Shown here one piece after another: positions 1 through 8,390 of a stretch of 64,000 nucleotides of DNA. How positions within the stretch are numbered: position 1 is the first letter of the stretch; every line of letters starts with the position of its first letter. This DNA is from Kutzneria viridogrisea. GTDB taxonomy: Bacteria; Actinomycetota; Actinomycetes; Mycobacteriales; Pseudonocardiaceae. Below the pieces are notes generated by a model. The model was given only the letters and a program-made list of their open reading frames with translations, made no database searches and had not been told where the DNA came from. The DNA lies in the NCBI GenBank assembly GCA_014138725.1, contig JACJID010000003.1:248001-312000 (forward strand), in the 5' to 3' direction. The translations under genes were made by a program, and so were the position numbers.

Positions 1-8
1 ACCGCCCG

Positions 9-431
9 ATGGCTACCGCTGAAGAGATCGAGCGTCGTGTCGAGCAGGCCGACACCGCGCGCAGCGCGAAGCGCTCCGCTGCGGCACAGCAGGTCGGCGC
101 GCTCGCGCAGCGCCGGGCCGCGATCGCCGAGCAACTGGCCGACATCGAGGACCAACTCGGTGACGTGCTCGCTGCCGCCCAAGAGGTCATGGACATGGAC
201 GAGCTGGCGCGGTTCACCGACGTGCCGGCCGCCGATCTCACCCGATGGCTCGCGGCCCGCAAACCCGCCCGCGGTAAGCGCAAGCGGCCCGCCGCAGGTG
301 TGGCCAACGACACGAGCCGAGGACCGTCCACTGCGAAGACAGCGACGGCCCGCCCGACATCCACACCGCCCGCCCCCGCTGGCACCGACGACGCGGACGT
401 GCCCGTGCGCGTCCCCGCCGAGGTGGCGTGA
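9..431 (+). CDS. Small coiled-coil protein, unknown function
   Basis: A 140-residue protein I do not recognise as a named family. Residues 5-60 are an uninterrupted alanine/glutamate/arginine heptad-like helix with strong coiled-coil character (several Q, A, I and L at a/d spacing). It is followed by a short helix-turn-helix-like stretch around residues 62-82 (MDELARFTDVPAADLTRWL), in which the second helix could read DNA. The C-terminal third is basic, then Pro/Ala/Thr-rich and probably disordered. A DNA-associated or partition-like role is possible but only inferred. It lies 115 bp upstream of the LysM-BTAD gene on the same strand. Confidence 0.6.
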   Translation: MATAEEIERRVEQADTARSAKRSAAAQQVGALAQRRAAIAEQLADIEDQLGDVLAAAQEVMDMDELARFTDVPAADLTRWLAARKPARGKRKRPAAGVANDTSRGPSTAKTATARPTSTPPAPAGTDDADVPVRVPAEVA

Positions 432-546
432 CAACGCCCGACCGCATTGGCCTGGCTGCGTTACTCCAGTCCACGCCGCCACCTGACGCCCTTCGGGTGG
501 TGGGCATCGGGCATAGACCCTGTACTGCCAAGGAATCGAGCCAGCC

Positions 547-3500
547 GTGACCGCAACCTCCCATCGATCCCGCCAGCAACCCGCAAGGCAACCGCGCCCA
601 GGTCGTCGCGCCTGGCGGGTGGTGGCCGGCGCCGTCGGGTTGGTCGGCAGACTCCTGCGTGGCCTGATCGCCGCCGTCGTGCTGGCCGCGCTCGTCGTCG
701 GGTTGCCCTGGGTTCTGGTGCACTACGTCGGATGGCCGCTGCCGCACCACGTTCCGACCTGGCCGGAGTTGCAGGTCTTCTTGCTCGCACCGATGAGCGT
801 CACGTTCCTGCTGGACTTCCTCGCGTGCGCCTGCTGGATCGTGTGGTTCGCCTTCACCCTCGACGTGCTGCGCTGCACCATCGACATCGCGCGCAGCGCC
901 CGGTGGCCAGACCTGTCCGGCGCCGGTCCGATGCACACGCTCGCGGGCGTGCTGGTCGGCGCGGTCCTGCTGTCCGTGCTGGGCAACCGTCCCGCACCGG
1001 CCCCGAGCGGCCCGCTCTCTGGCGCATTGGGCACCGGCTCGCCGGTCGTCGCGACCGCCCCGGCCCGGCAGAACCCCGCGACGCCAAGCACTGTCACCCT
1101 GCGGCAGGCGGTGCTCACGACCCCGGCCGCCGACAGCACCATCACCGAGGCGAGCACGCCCGCGGTAGAGCATCCGGTATCGGTGATCGTGCGCGCCCCG
1201 GAAAACGGCGTGCACGACTCGTTGTGGCGAATCGCGCAACGCACCCTCGGCGACGGAGACCGCTGGCCAGAAATCTGGCACCTCAACGAGGGCAAGCCGC
1301 AGCCTGGCGGCCGGACGTTCACCCAGCCCAGCCTGATCTACCCCGGACAAGAACTCGACCTCCCCGCCAACGCAGCCCCACCACCCGTAGCGCCGCCGGT
1401 GACCACGCCACCACCAACCGCTCCCACGACCACATCCCCTCCTGCGACCACTGCATCGCCGACCACGACCCCGCCGCCCGCCAGCTCGCCACCGGCAACT
1501 CCGGCGCCGACGGCCCACCACGCGCCGGCCACAGGCACCGGATCGCGACCGTCGACTCGGGAACCAGGCTTCCGCTGGGAGCCGGACCTGTTCGTCGGCC
1601 TCGGACTGGCCGCCGCGATCAGCGCGGCCTTGCTGATCGCGCGGCGCCGCTACCGCGCCCGCTACCAACCCGGCAGCGGCGATCGGGACGACTTCCCGGT
1701 CACGCCGGTGGTCTACCAACTGCGGCTGGCGCACCTGCGCGCCGAGCAGGACGACGAGTTCGACCTCGACGATGACCTCGACGGCGTGCCGTCCCCGCGC
1801 GGGGTCGTTCCTCTGGCGCGAGTGATCGGCGCGACCGAGACCGACTCCGATCACGACCCCGCGCTGACACCTCGGCTGGGGGTCCGCGATGGCCGGGAGA
1901 TCGCGCTGAACCTCGCGGTCGCCCACGGTCTCGGGCTCGTCGGCGCCGGCGCTCCAGCTGCGGCCCGCGCGCTGCTGGTCACCGCGCTGAGCACCACCAA
2001 CGGCCACCGGGCGGCCTCGGCCGGGGCGGGAGTCGTCGTTCCCACTGAGGATCTCGTCCCGCTGCTGGGACGCGGCGCGACCCGCACGCGGTTGCCCGCC
2101 GCGCTGCTGGTGGCCGACAGCCTCGACGGGGCGCTGGACGCACTGGAGGCCGAGATCCTGGTCCGCGCGGGCGCCAGGACCGGCACGACACCCGAGGACG
2201 AGCCCCGGTCCTGGCCCACGCTGGTGCTGGCCGCCACCGTGCCCGAGTACCAACGTGCGCGGCTACAAGCGGTCCTGGACAACGGCGCGCCGTTCGGGAT
2301 CACCGGGCTGCTGCTGGGCCAGTGGCAGCCCGGCGTCAGCGCCTACATCCGCACTGACGGCACCGTCTCGGCCGTCAGCCCCGGCTTGGGCGAGACCCTG
2401 CGCGGAGCCCACGTGTTCCACCTCGGCGACGACCACACCGCCGAGCTGCTCACGTTGCTTGCCCAGGCAGAACCCGCCCCACCTCCCCGAAACGCCCACG
2501 GCGACGACGGCACACCGCCGACGGTCCTGCCGCGGATCGTCCGGGCGCGCCCGGACGACAACCCGGCTCCCGGCGAGGCTGCCAGGCGCGGTCGCGACCG
2601 CGCAGACCGCGGCCCGGCCGAGCCGGTGTCCGACACGGAGTTGGAGATCACCGCCGCGGCGCAACCACTGGTCACCGCTGATGGCGAGCTGGAGATTCTC
2701 GCTGCGAGCCGCCCCACGGCGCCCGGCGTCAGGTTGCGCCCACCGGCATCGGCTCGCCCACGGCCGGCAACGGGCGGCGAGGCCCAGCTCGGCGAGGTCA
2801 AGGACACACCGGCGCCGCCCCGCGAGCACGGCACGACCGCAGCCACGCCCATGCCGGTCACGGGTGTCGCGCAGGACGATGCCGACACAGCGCGGGCGCT
2901 GATCACGATCTCTGTGCTCGGCGCCCTGCGGGTGCTCTGGCATCCCGAGGCCGGCCAGGAGCGGGAGATCACCGACGCGTTGCAGCCTCGGGCCCAGGAA
3001 CTGCTGGTGCTGCTGGCGTTGCACCCCGGCGGCACCACCCGCGACACGCTCGTCTCCGCGTTGTGGGGCGAGGACCCGCCCACACGCCCGACCAACGCCT
3101 TGCACACCGCCCTGTCCCGGCTGCGCCACGATCTGATCGAGGCCACCGGGGGTGCGGTGACCGACATCGCCTCGGCGGACAACGGTCACTACCGGCTTGA
3201 TCCCGCGACCGTGGACGTGGACTACTGGCGCTTCGAGCGCGCGGTGGCCGCCCGCCGCGCCGCCACGACTGACGCCGAGCGCATCGCCGCCTACCGGGAG
3301 GTGGTCAACAGCTTCGGCGGGCCGCTGGCCGAGGGCTTGTCGAAGATCGAGTGGCTCGAACCGGCGCGGGAGGCGATCCGCCGTGACGCCATCGACGCGG
3401 TGTCGGGCCTGGCGCGGGCCTTGGTCGAGCACGACCCGCAGCAGACACTGGATCTGCTGGAGGTCGCGCGGGCGTTCGACCCACACAACGAGCTGCTCTA

Positions 3501-3729
3501 CCGCGACATCATGCGGCTGCAGGAACGCCTGGGCCAGCTCGACGCCATCCCACGGACGCTGACCCTGCTCACGACCCGGCTGGCGGAAGTCAACGAGCAG
3601 CCCACCCCGCAGGCGCGGGGGTTGGCCGCCCGCCTGGGCGGGCGCCGCGACCACGATCCGGCCGACCATCCCGCTGGTCAAGTGCGGCCCGCCGCCGGGG
3701 GCGAGCGTGGGCGCAGCGCGGCCAGTTGA
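547..3729 (+). CDS. Membrane LysM-BTAD (SARP-like) regulator
   Basis: A 1060-residue protein combining membrane, cell-wall-binding and transcription-factor-like parts. Three hydrophobic stretches at about residues 25-60, 75-105 and 120-145 are followed by a LysM-type domain at about 215-275 (SLWRIAQRTLGDGDRWPEI and YPGQELDLPA are the two LysM ends). Next come a Pro/Thr linker, another membrane segment at about 345-368, a long middle region, and at 785-1045 a winged-helix plus bacterial transcriptional activator domain (LLVLLALHPGGTTRDTLVSA, then the ALHTALSRLRHDL helix). BTAD domains are typical of AfsR/SARP regulators. A membrane-anchored version could link cell-envelope state to gene expression, but this is inference. 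Such fusions occur in actinomycete plasmids and ICEs. The GTG start at 547 is the first in-frame codon that keeps the first membrane helix. Confidence 0.85.
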   Translation: MTATSHRSRQQPARQPRPGRRAWRVVAGAVGLVGRLLRGLIAAVVLAALVVGLPWVLVHYVGWPLPHHVPTWPELQVFLLAPMSVTFLLDFLACACWIVWFAFTLDVLRCTIDIARSARWPDLSGAGPMHTLAGVLVGAVLLSVLGNRPAPAPSGPLSGALGTGSPVVATAPARQNPATPSTVTLRQAVLTTPAADSTITEASTPAVEHPVSVIVRAPENGVHDSLWRIAQRTLGDGDRWPEIWHLNEGKPQPGGRTFTQPSLIYPGQELDLPANAAPPPVAPPVTTPPPTAPTTTSPPATTASPTTTPPPASSPPATPAPTAHHAPATGTGSRPSTREPGFRWEPDLFVGLGLAAAISAALLIARRRYRARYQPGSGDRDDFPVTPVVYQLRLAHLRAEQDDEFDLDDDLDGVPSPRGVVPLARVIGATETDSDHDPALTPRLGVRDGREIALNLAVAHGLGLVGAGAPAAARALLVTALSTTNGHRAASAGAGVVVPTEDLVPLLGRGATRTRLPAALLVADSLDGALDALEAEILVRAGARTGTTPEDEPRSWPTLVLAATVPEYQRARLQAVLDNGAPFGITGLLLGQWQPGVSAYIRTDGTVSAVSPGLGETLRGAHVFHLGDDHTAELLTLLAQAEPAPPPRNAHGDDGTPPTVLPRIVRARPDDNPAPGEAARRGRDRADRGPAEPVSDTELEITAAAQPLVTADGELEILAASRPTAPGVRLRPPASARPRPATGGEAQLGEVKDTPAPPREHGTTAATPMPVTGVAQDDADTARALITISVLGALRVLWHPEAGQEREITDALQPRAQELLVLLALHPGGTTRDTLVSALWGEDPPTRPTNALHTALSRLRHDLIEATGGAVTDIASADNGHYRLDPATVDVDYWRFERAVAARRAATTDAERIAAYREVVNSFGGPLAEGLSKIEWLEPAREAIRRDAIDAVSGLARALVEHDPQQTLDLLEVARAFDPHNELLYRDIMRLQERLGQLDAIPRTLTLLTTRLAEVNEQPTPQARGLAARLGGRRDHDPADHPAGQVRPAAGGERGRSAAS

Positions 3730-3795
3730 CGCCCGCTGGCAACGTTGGTGGAGGTTGTGGTGAACGCGCCCCGGTGCCGCGCGAAAGCCGCCGGT

Positions 3796-4251
3796 TCAGT
3801 CGTCGTCCTCGTCGGACAGACCGAAATCCTCGTCCGTCGACCCTTCCAGCTCGTCACCATTCCGGCGGGCGTACTCCTGAGCCCGCACGGTCACGTCCGG
3901 ATGGGCATCGATCCAGGTGAGCATCGTCCTGCTGAGTTCCAGAAACTCCACGCCCTCCGGCTTCAACGAGTAGTAGACCCGAGGAGGCAAAGGTTCCGTG
4001 TGCCGCGTGCGCGCCAAAAGAACTGCTTCGGTCAGCTTTTTCAAAACGCGCGCCAGGTAGCTATCATGCAGGGCGGTGTGTTTATCCAACCATTCTTTGC
4101 CGATAGAAAACGAGCTGAGCGTGGAAAGAATTTCTTTGCGCCGCATGGGGCCATCCAAGAGCAGGACCAGGATGGCCGGTACCCATTTGTCCCCGAAAAG
4201 TTACTTCAGATCGTACAAGCCCCGGAGGAGCCTCTCGTCCCCCACTGTCAT
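3796..4251 (-). pseudogene. HxlR-family winged-helix regulator with an in-frame TAA at codon 17
   Basis: Reading from ATG 4251, which has a GGAGG ribosome site just upstream, gives 16 residues (MTVGDERLLRGLYDLK) and then a TAA at 4201-4203. The same frame continues as LFGDKWVPAILVLLLDGPMR and on to 3796. Together this is a normal HxlR-type protein of about 150 residues: the first helix, the 'GxKW...IL..L..GP.R..' signature, a wing (PPRVYYSLKPEGVEFLE) and an acidic tail. The stop cuts the first helix of the DNA-binding domain. Translation from an internal TTG at 4158 would lack that helix. It is most simply a nonsense mutation or a base error. Neighbours are unrelated. Confidence 0.7.
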
Positions 4252-4541
4252 GGCGCCTCCCCGTGCGCATCGACCCGACCCCCTCGCCGGTCCCGTCGTG
4301 CAGCCCTCCGGCGACCACCCATCGGGGGGCCGCCACCCGCCCGGTCGTGCCTGTTCAGCGGGACCGCAGCGCCCGCCTCGGCCTCCTCGTGTCGTCGTGA
4401 CGGATATCTCCACGTTATGCCGAACGGCCGAATCCGCCCACCGTATTCCTACTCAGAGCGAACTTTGACGAGGTGTCACGAGGAGTAGTCAAAATGAAGA
4501 TCACTTACACGCACAGTTACTGTACTGGTGAACTCATGTTT
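4252..4541. other. Non-coding gap between the HxlR remnant and cassette 1
   Basis: No convincing gene is seen in these 290 bases. The right part (about 4490-4541) is clearly richer in A/T than the surroundings and could hold a promoter or a cassette end, but no defined motif was found. Confidence 0.4.
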
Positions 4542-6047
4542 TCAACTGTCATGGATTCGAGTGTCGTGATGCCCGTTTGGGGTCGGTCGACGGGTGGCGT
4601 AGCGGCTCCATGTGATGCCTTCCTCGGCCGCTATTCGTGCGGTGGTGCCGGGGTGGATTCCGAGCATGGAGGCGACCACTGGGCTGGGTGTGGTGTGCAG
4701 AAGTTCCCGCAAGCCGGTGGTTCGGCCCAGCTGGATCGGTATCCCGAGTTTGGAGAAGCGGTTGTTGAGTGTCTTGGAGTTGATGGGCTGCTCGGGACGT
4801 TTTCCGGGGAAGAGCCAGTCGGTGTTGGCGTTGGGGCCTCGGTAGGTGTTGCGGTGCTCGAGGAGTTGACGGGTCATGTCGTCCAGCGGTGGCGGCAGCG
4901 GAGCGGGCGGGTCACCGAGCCGGATGAAGACGTCGGGGCCGATGATCGAAATGTCGGTGCGTCGCAGGCGGGTGATCCTGCTGAGCGGCTGGGCGTAGAG
5001 CAGCACCAGCAGCGCGATGAGGCGTTCGCGCAGTGGCCAGTCGTCGCTGGTGACCAGTGCGTTGATCAGTTCGTGCTGCTGTCGGCGGGGCTGGATGGTG
5101 GCGGCGGGCAGTGGCGCCCTGGTGAGGCGACGGCGGGGCATGAGCGTGGCTTGGCCGGCCCAGCGCAGGAACGCGGTGGCGGGCTTTCGGGTCTGAGGAT
5201 TGGTCGCGAGCCACGTGTCCAGCGCGGGTTGCGGGCAGGTGGCGAGGGTGTGGCCGCTGATGTCGAGCCAGTTCAGCAGCGCGGCGGCTTGGCGGACGCG
5301 TTCGCGGGAGCCGCGGATGGTCGCTGGGCTCAACGGTGCCTGCTCGGCCTTGTGGCGCAGGCGCCGCAGTTCGTTCCAGGTGGCGAAGCGCTGCAGAAGA
5401 GCCCGGCGTTCGGCGTCGGCGACGGCGTCGAGTTGGGTGTCGAGCCAGCGTTGGAAGAGCATGAGCTGTTTGTCGATCGGCGGGAGGATGCCGCAGGCGA
5501 TCAGCAGCTCACGAAGGTAGGTGGCTTTGCGCCAGGCCGGATGGGCGGCCAGGGCGTCGTGGCTGATCGCGGTGGCACCGGTCGCCAGTGCGGTGAGCAG
5601 GTCGGTGGTGCCGGGTTTGTCCAGCCAGGTCAGTCCACTGTGCGGCTTGTCAGTCAGGCGCAGCTTGTCCAGCAGCGGCAGCAGTTCCGCGCGGGGCTGG
5701 CCGGTGCCGTCGTCGAGCACCGTGGTGAGGCGGTCGGTGAGGGTGCAGCGTTCGCAGAGCTTGTCACTGACCAGGAGTCCCTCGTGATGGCAGCGGCGGC
5801 AGAAGAACGAGCGGGCGATGCCCGCCCAGTCGCGGCAAATCGGATGGCCGGTGTCGTCGCGGCCGGGCAGCAGCCGGTGGTTCCCGCAGTGCGGGCAGCA
5901 GCCTCGGTTGCGGGTGGCGCGTTTGATGCAGGGGCGACAGACCGGTCCCTCCCAACGGACAGCGGGCTGGGAGTAGCGGTCGCAGCGCACGCACTTGCTG
6001 TCGGCGAGAGGCGTGTCGCCGCACTGCGCTCGGGTTCGCGGAGTCAC
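4542..6047 (-). CDS. Zinc-ribbon, degenerate tyrosine-recombinase-like protein (cassette 1)
   Basis: About 501 residues from GTG 6047, which overlaps the stop of the upstream HTH gene by 4 bases (GTGA). The N-terminal 110 residues carry at least three Cys pairs (CVRCDRY, CCPHCGNH, CRRCH..CERC), resembling zinc ribbons. The rest looks like a tyrosine recombinase: a SAM-like helical part, then LLVLLYAQPLSRITRLRRTDI with the first conserved Arg, and near the end LGIHPGTTARIAAEEG followed by a WSRY tyrosine. The usual HxxR motif is not clear, so catalytic competence is doubtful. It probably acts with the tyrosine recombinase at 6382-7515. The counterpart at 36677-38473 has the same zinc-rich start and degenerate core. 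Confidence 0.75.
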   Translation of the reverse strand: MTPRTRAQCGDTPLADSKCVRCDRYSQPAVRWEGPVCRPCIKRATRNRGCCPHCGNHRLLPGRDDTGHPICRDWAGIARSFFCRRCHHEGLLVSDKLCERCTLTDRLTTVLDDGTGQPRAELLPLLDKLRLTDKPHSGLTWLDKPGTTDLLTALATGATAISHDALAAHPAWRKATYLRELLIACGILPPIDKQLMLFQRWLDTQLDAVADAERRALLQRFATWNELRRLRHKAEQAPLSPATIRGSRERVRQAAALLNWLDISGHTLATCPQPALDTWLATNPQTRKPATAFLRWAGQATLMPRRRLTRAPLPAATIQPRRQQHELINALVTSDDWPLRERLIALLVLLYAQPLSRITRLRRTDISIIGPDVFIRLGDPPAPLPPPLDDMTRQLLEHRNTYRGPNANTDWLFPGKRPEQPINSKTLNNRFSKLGIPIQLGRTTGLRELLHTTPSPVVASMLGIHPGTTARIAAEEGITWSRYATRRPTPNGHHDTRIHDS

Positions 6048-6385
6048 TGTGGACGGATGCGAGCGCGCGTGGGCCGTAGCGCTCCCGTAGCTGGCGGTGT
6101 GGCCGTTCCGGCCGTGCCGGTGGCGGTGCGGCGGGTGACGTTGGCGGCCTCGGTGCGGATCAGCTCGGCTGGGCTGCACTCGAAGATGTCGCACAAGGCG
6201 GCCAGCACCGTCAGCGACAACCGCTCCGGGGTGCCGGTGACCAGGCGATGGACCTGCGAGACCGACAACTCGACGCCGCGATCGCGCAGCAGCGGGACGA
6301 GTTCGGTGGTGGAGAACATGCCGTGATCGGCCATCAGGTCCCGCAGCCGCCAGTCGTAGCTGACCCGCCGCTTCATCGCGTTCAT
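6044..6385 (-). CDS. XRE-like helix-turn-helix protein (cassette 1)
   Basis: A 113-residue protein from ATG 6385, overlapping the integrase stop by 4 bases (ATGA). Residues 10-75 form a Cro/CI-type helix-turn-helix: VELSVSQVHRLVTGTPERLS contains the recognition helix, followed by LTVLAALCDIFECSPAELI, which is the typical end of XRE domains. The tail is Ala/Thr/Pro-rich. Sandwiched and translationally coupled between two recombinase genes, it may be a recombination directionality factor or a repressor of the cassette. The three TCGCAT-NNN-ATGCGA palindromes just upstream of the integrase are plausible binding sites (inference). Confidence 0.75.
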   Translation of the reverse strand: MNAMKRRVSYDWRLRDLMADHGMFSTTELVPLLRDRGVELSVSQVHRLVTGTPERLSLTVLAALCDIFECSPAELIRTEAANVTRRTATGTAGTATPPATGALRPTRARIRPQ

Positions 6386-7515
6386 CGCGCGCTCCCGCCG
6401 TCGGTGGTCGATTTCAGTGCCGAGGCAAGGGTGTCATCCAGGCTGCGTCGCAGGGTGCGGGTGCGGAAGTCCGAGGAGACGCAAGTGTAGATGGAGGTGG
6501 TGGACGAGTGTTCGTGACCGACCTGCTGCTGGACGAAGAACGGGTCCCAGCCGGCCTCGATCAGGTGGGTGACATAGGAGCGGCGCAGCGAGTGGAAGTC
6601 CAGGCCGGGCTCCAGGCCCAGCGCGTCGCGGTAGGTGGCGAAGCGGGCGTTGAGCGCCGCGCCGCTGATGCGTTTGGACTGCTCCGAAGGCCACAACGCG
6701 GGACTGGACGCGTGGGCCATGCGCGGCCGGATCTCGGTGATCCACTCCTCCAGCACTTCCACCGACCAGTCCCACACGGTCAGCACGCTGCGCCGCTTGG
6801 GCGGGCTGCCGGGTTTGGCCTTGCCGAACCGAACGTGCAGCACGCCGTACTCGCCGAACTCGCGGGCGTGCGGGTTGGTCGCGAGGTCGGCGGTGTCCAG
6901 CATCCGCGTCTCGGTGCGGCGCAGGCCGAAGGCGTAGGCGACCTTGAACATGGTGGCGTCGCGGAACGCCGCCAGCCATCCTTTGCGGCCAGCGTCGCGC
7001 ACGCGCAGCACCGCGTCGTCGGCGTAGTCGAAGAACGCTTGGATCTCATCCAGGGTGAACGCCCGTTTCGCCGGCTCGGACTCGTTGTCCTGCACGTGCA
7101 CCGCGGTGTTCCACTCGTGGCACACCTGCACCGGGTGTGTGCCGAAGCGCCGCTCGCATTCGCCGGCCCATCCGTATGCAGGGTCGGTCAGGTAGTGACA
7201 AAACAGCCGCAGGGCCTGCTGGTAGGTCCGCAAGCTCGAGCGGCTCACTCCATTGATGCTGCGCAGGTCGGCACACCATTCGTCGACCATCGCGGCGCTC
7301 CACTGCCAGGGGAAGGCGTTGACGTGCTCGACGAAGCCACGCACTCGCTTGTCCCGGTTCGCGATAGTCGAGGAAGCGAGGTTCCGCGCGGCCTGTTGGC
7401 GCCCCCAGCCCGTCAGCATCGCCTCGAAAACCTGTTCCTCCGGCCGCAGGAACACCACGCCGTCGACCAGCTGCAGCGCTGTCGCGCCCGCCGTCGGCCG
7501 CTCTGCCTCGGTCAC
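6382..7515 (-). CDS. Tyrosine recombinase/integrase (cassette 1)
   Basis: A 377-residue phage-integrase-family recombinase that starts at GTG 7515 behind a GGAAGGTGA ribosome site. An N-terminal core-binding domain spans about residues 25-130. The catalytic domain shows the first Arg in AFGLRRTETRMLDTADL, HxxR in FHSLRRSYVTHLI, the second His in GHEHSSTTS and the nucleophilic Tyr in SIYTCV. It catalyses strand exchange through a 3'-phosphotyrosine intermediate. The REFGEYGVLHVRFGK segment has a near match in the cassette 2 enzyme (GEFGKLHVRFGKG), so the two enzymes are homologues. It is not the ICE integrase, which lies at the tRNA. Confidence 0.9.
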   Translation of the reverse strand: MTEAERPTAGATALQLVDGVVFLRPEEQVFEAMLTGWGRQQAARNLASSTIANRDKRVRGFVEHVNAFPWQWSAAMVDEWCADLRSINGVSRSSLRTYQQALRLFCHYLTDPAYGWAGECERRFGTHPVQVCHEWNTAVHVQDNESEPAKRAFTLDEIQAFFDYADDAVLRVRDAGRKGWLAAFRDATMFKVAYAFGLRRTETRMLDTADLATNPHAREFGEYGVLHVRFGKAKPGSPPKRRSVLTVWDWSVEVLEEWITEIRPRMAHASSPALWPSEQSKRISGAALNARFATYRDALGLEPGLDFHSLRRSYVTHLIEAGWDPFFVQQQVGHEHSSTTSIYTCVSSDFRTRTLRRSLDDTLASALKSTTDGGSAR

Positions 7516-7532
7516 CAGTCACCTTCCACCGC

Positions 7533-7567
7533 TCGCATCAGATGCGACATCTTCGCATCGAATGCGA
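7533..7567. promoter_or_regulatory. Two 15-bp palindromes spaced 20 bp: candidate operator or recombinase sites
   Basis: TCGCATCAGATGCGA (7533-7547) and TCGCATCGAATGCGA (7553-7567) share the pattern TCGCAT-NNN-ATGCGA. They lie 20 bp apart, two helical turns, immediately upstream of the cassette 1 integrase start. An exact copy of the first one lies at 7734-7748. Binding by the XRE-like protein or the integrase is inferred. Confidence 0.7.
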
Positions 7568-7733
7568 TCCACCGCGCAAATCAGCAGCTAGAAGGCGACA
7601 CAGGTAGCCAATCAGACCCTCGGTCCAGCCGAGCCGTCACGAGCGCCACCGGCCTGTCAGACAACTCTTACCACACAGGTAGAAGCCATCTTCCGACAAC
7701 AGCACCGCCAACTGTTTCCACGCTGACTCGGGA

Positions 7734-7748
7734 TCGCATCAGATGCGA
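7734..7748. promoter_or_regulatory. Third copy of the TCGCAT-NNN-ATGCGA palindrome
   Basis: TCGCATCAGATGCGA is identical to the copy at 7533-7547, about 200 bp away and near the right side of the same non-coding region. Confidence 0.65.
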
Positions 7749-7766
7749 TCCTTGCCATTTCCGTTG

Positions 7767-7810
7767 GGGGTTCACACGGGGGATCAGGATGGGGTTCATA
7801 CGGGGGATCA
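7767..7810. repeat. Two tandem 20-bp direct repeats at 24-bp spacing
   Basis: GGGGTTCACACGGGGGATCA at 7767-7786 is repeated at 7791-7810 with one change (C to T at the ninth base). Two head-to-tail copies beside the palindromes suggest a protein-binding array, for example recombinase arm sites or an operator. Confidence 0.6.
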
Positions 7811-8390
7811 CGTTAGAGGACCACCCCCTGCCGCCTGCGAAGACGCAGGTCACCGATGGCTTAGGGGGATCCACTGGTATCCCAGACTCGCTTGTCCACA
7901 AGCCGGTAGACACATCGGGGCGGGCTGCGTGGCCAGCCGTTCCGCCCCCTCGCCTGGCTTACCTCAGCATCCCGGCTTGCCTTTCCCTCTCCCCACCTTC
8001 GTCATTCTTTTATTTTGTCTTCCATCCTTCATTTTTATTGCTTGTCGCCCTGACCTGTCGTGCCCGTCCGCGGCCGCCGGCGCGCGACAGGCTCACTGAC
8101 CCGCAGGAATCGATGGCGCGACCGACGGAAATTGTGACCGTACGGACGGCTTTCTATTCGCCGACAACGACGGCGGCACGCCCCCGCGAAAAGAGTCTTG
8201 AAAATGGGTGGTGTTTCCCATTGCGCGCGACGCGGCGCAGAGTCATAATTAAATTGTCGCCGGGGGAACCGGAAACCACACCGAATACCACGCCCGGCGC
8301 GAGCTATGTCCGACGCACGACACCCGGAAATGACCGGGAAACGTCCGCAGAATGCTCGCCCGCCGCGCATCATCGAAAGGACCACCCGCG
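7811..8390. other. Non-coding region with an AT-rich tract upstream of the MoxR-type gene
   Basis: No gene is recognised in 580 bases. About 7998-8045 is a T-rich stretch with little GC, unusual in this sequence. It could be a promoter, a replication/transfer-related unwinding site or recently acquired DNA. The last 40 bases carry a GAAAGGA ribosome site for the gene at 8391. Confidence 0.4.

Larger units (their letters stand above)
4542..7515 (-). mobile_element. Recombinase cassette 1: tyrosine recombinase, XRE-like HTH, zinc-ribbon recombinase-like protein
   Basis: Three overlapping minus-strand genes (7515 to 4542) have the same order, sizes and stop/start overlaps as the plus-strand genes at 35279-38473. 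The repeat of the whole unit inside one ICE suggests a self-contained mobile or site-specific recombination unit. True ends were not defined. The palindrome cluster at 7533-7567 lies immediately upstream of the first gene. Confidence 0.6.

Noticed and set aside
238..2253. A 671-codon minus-strand frame
   Set aside because: Antisense to the LysM-BTAD gene, low-complexity composition, no motif. Long antisense frames are expected at this GC content.
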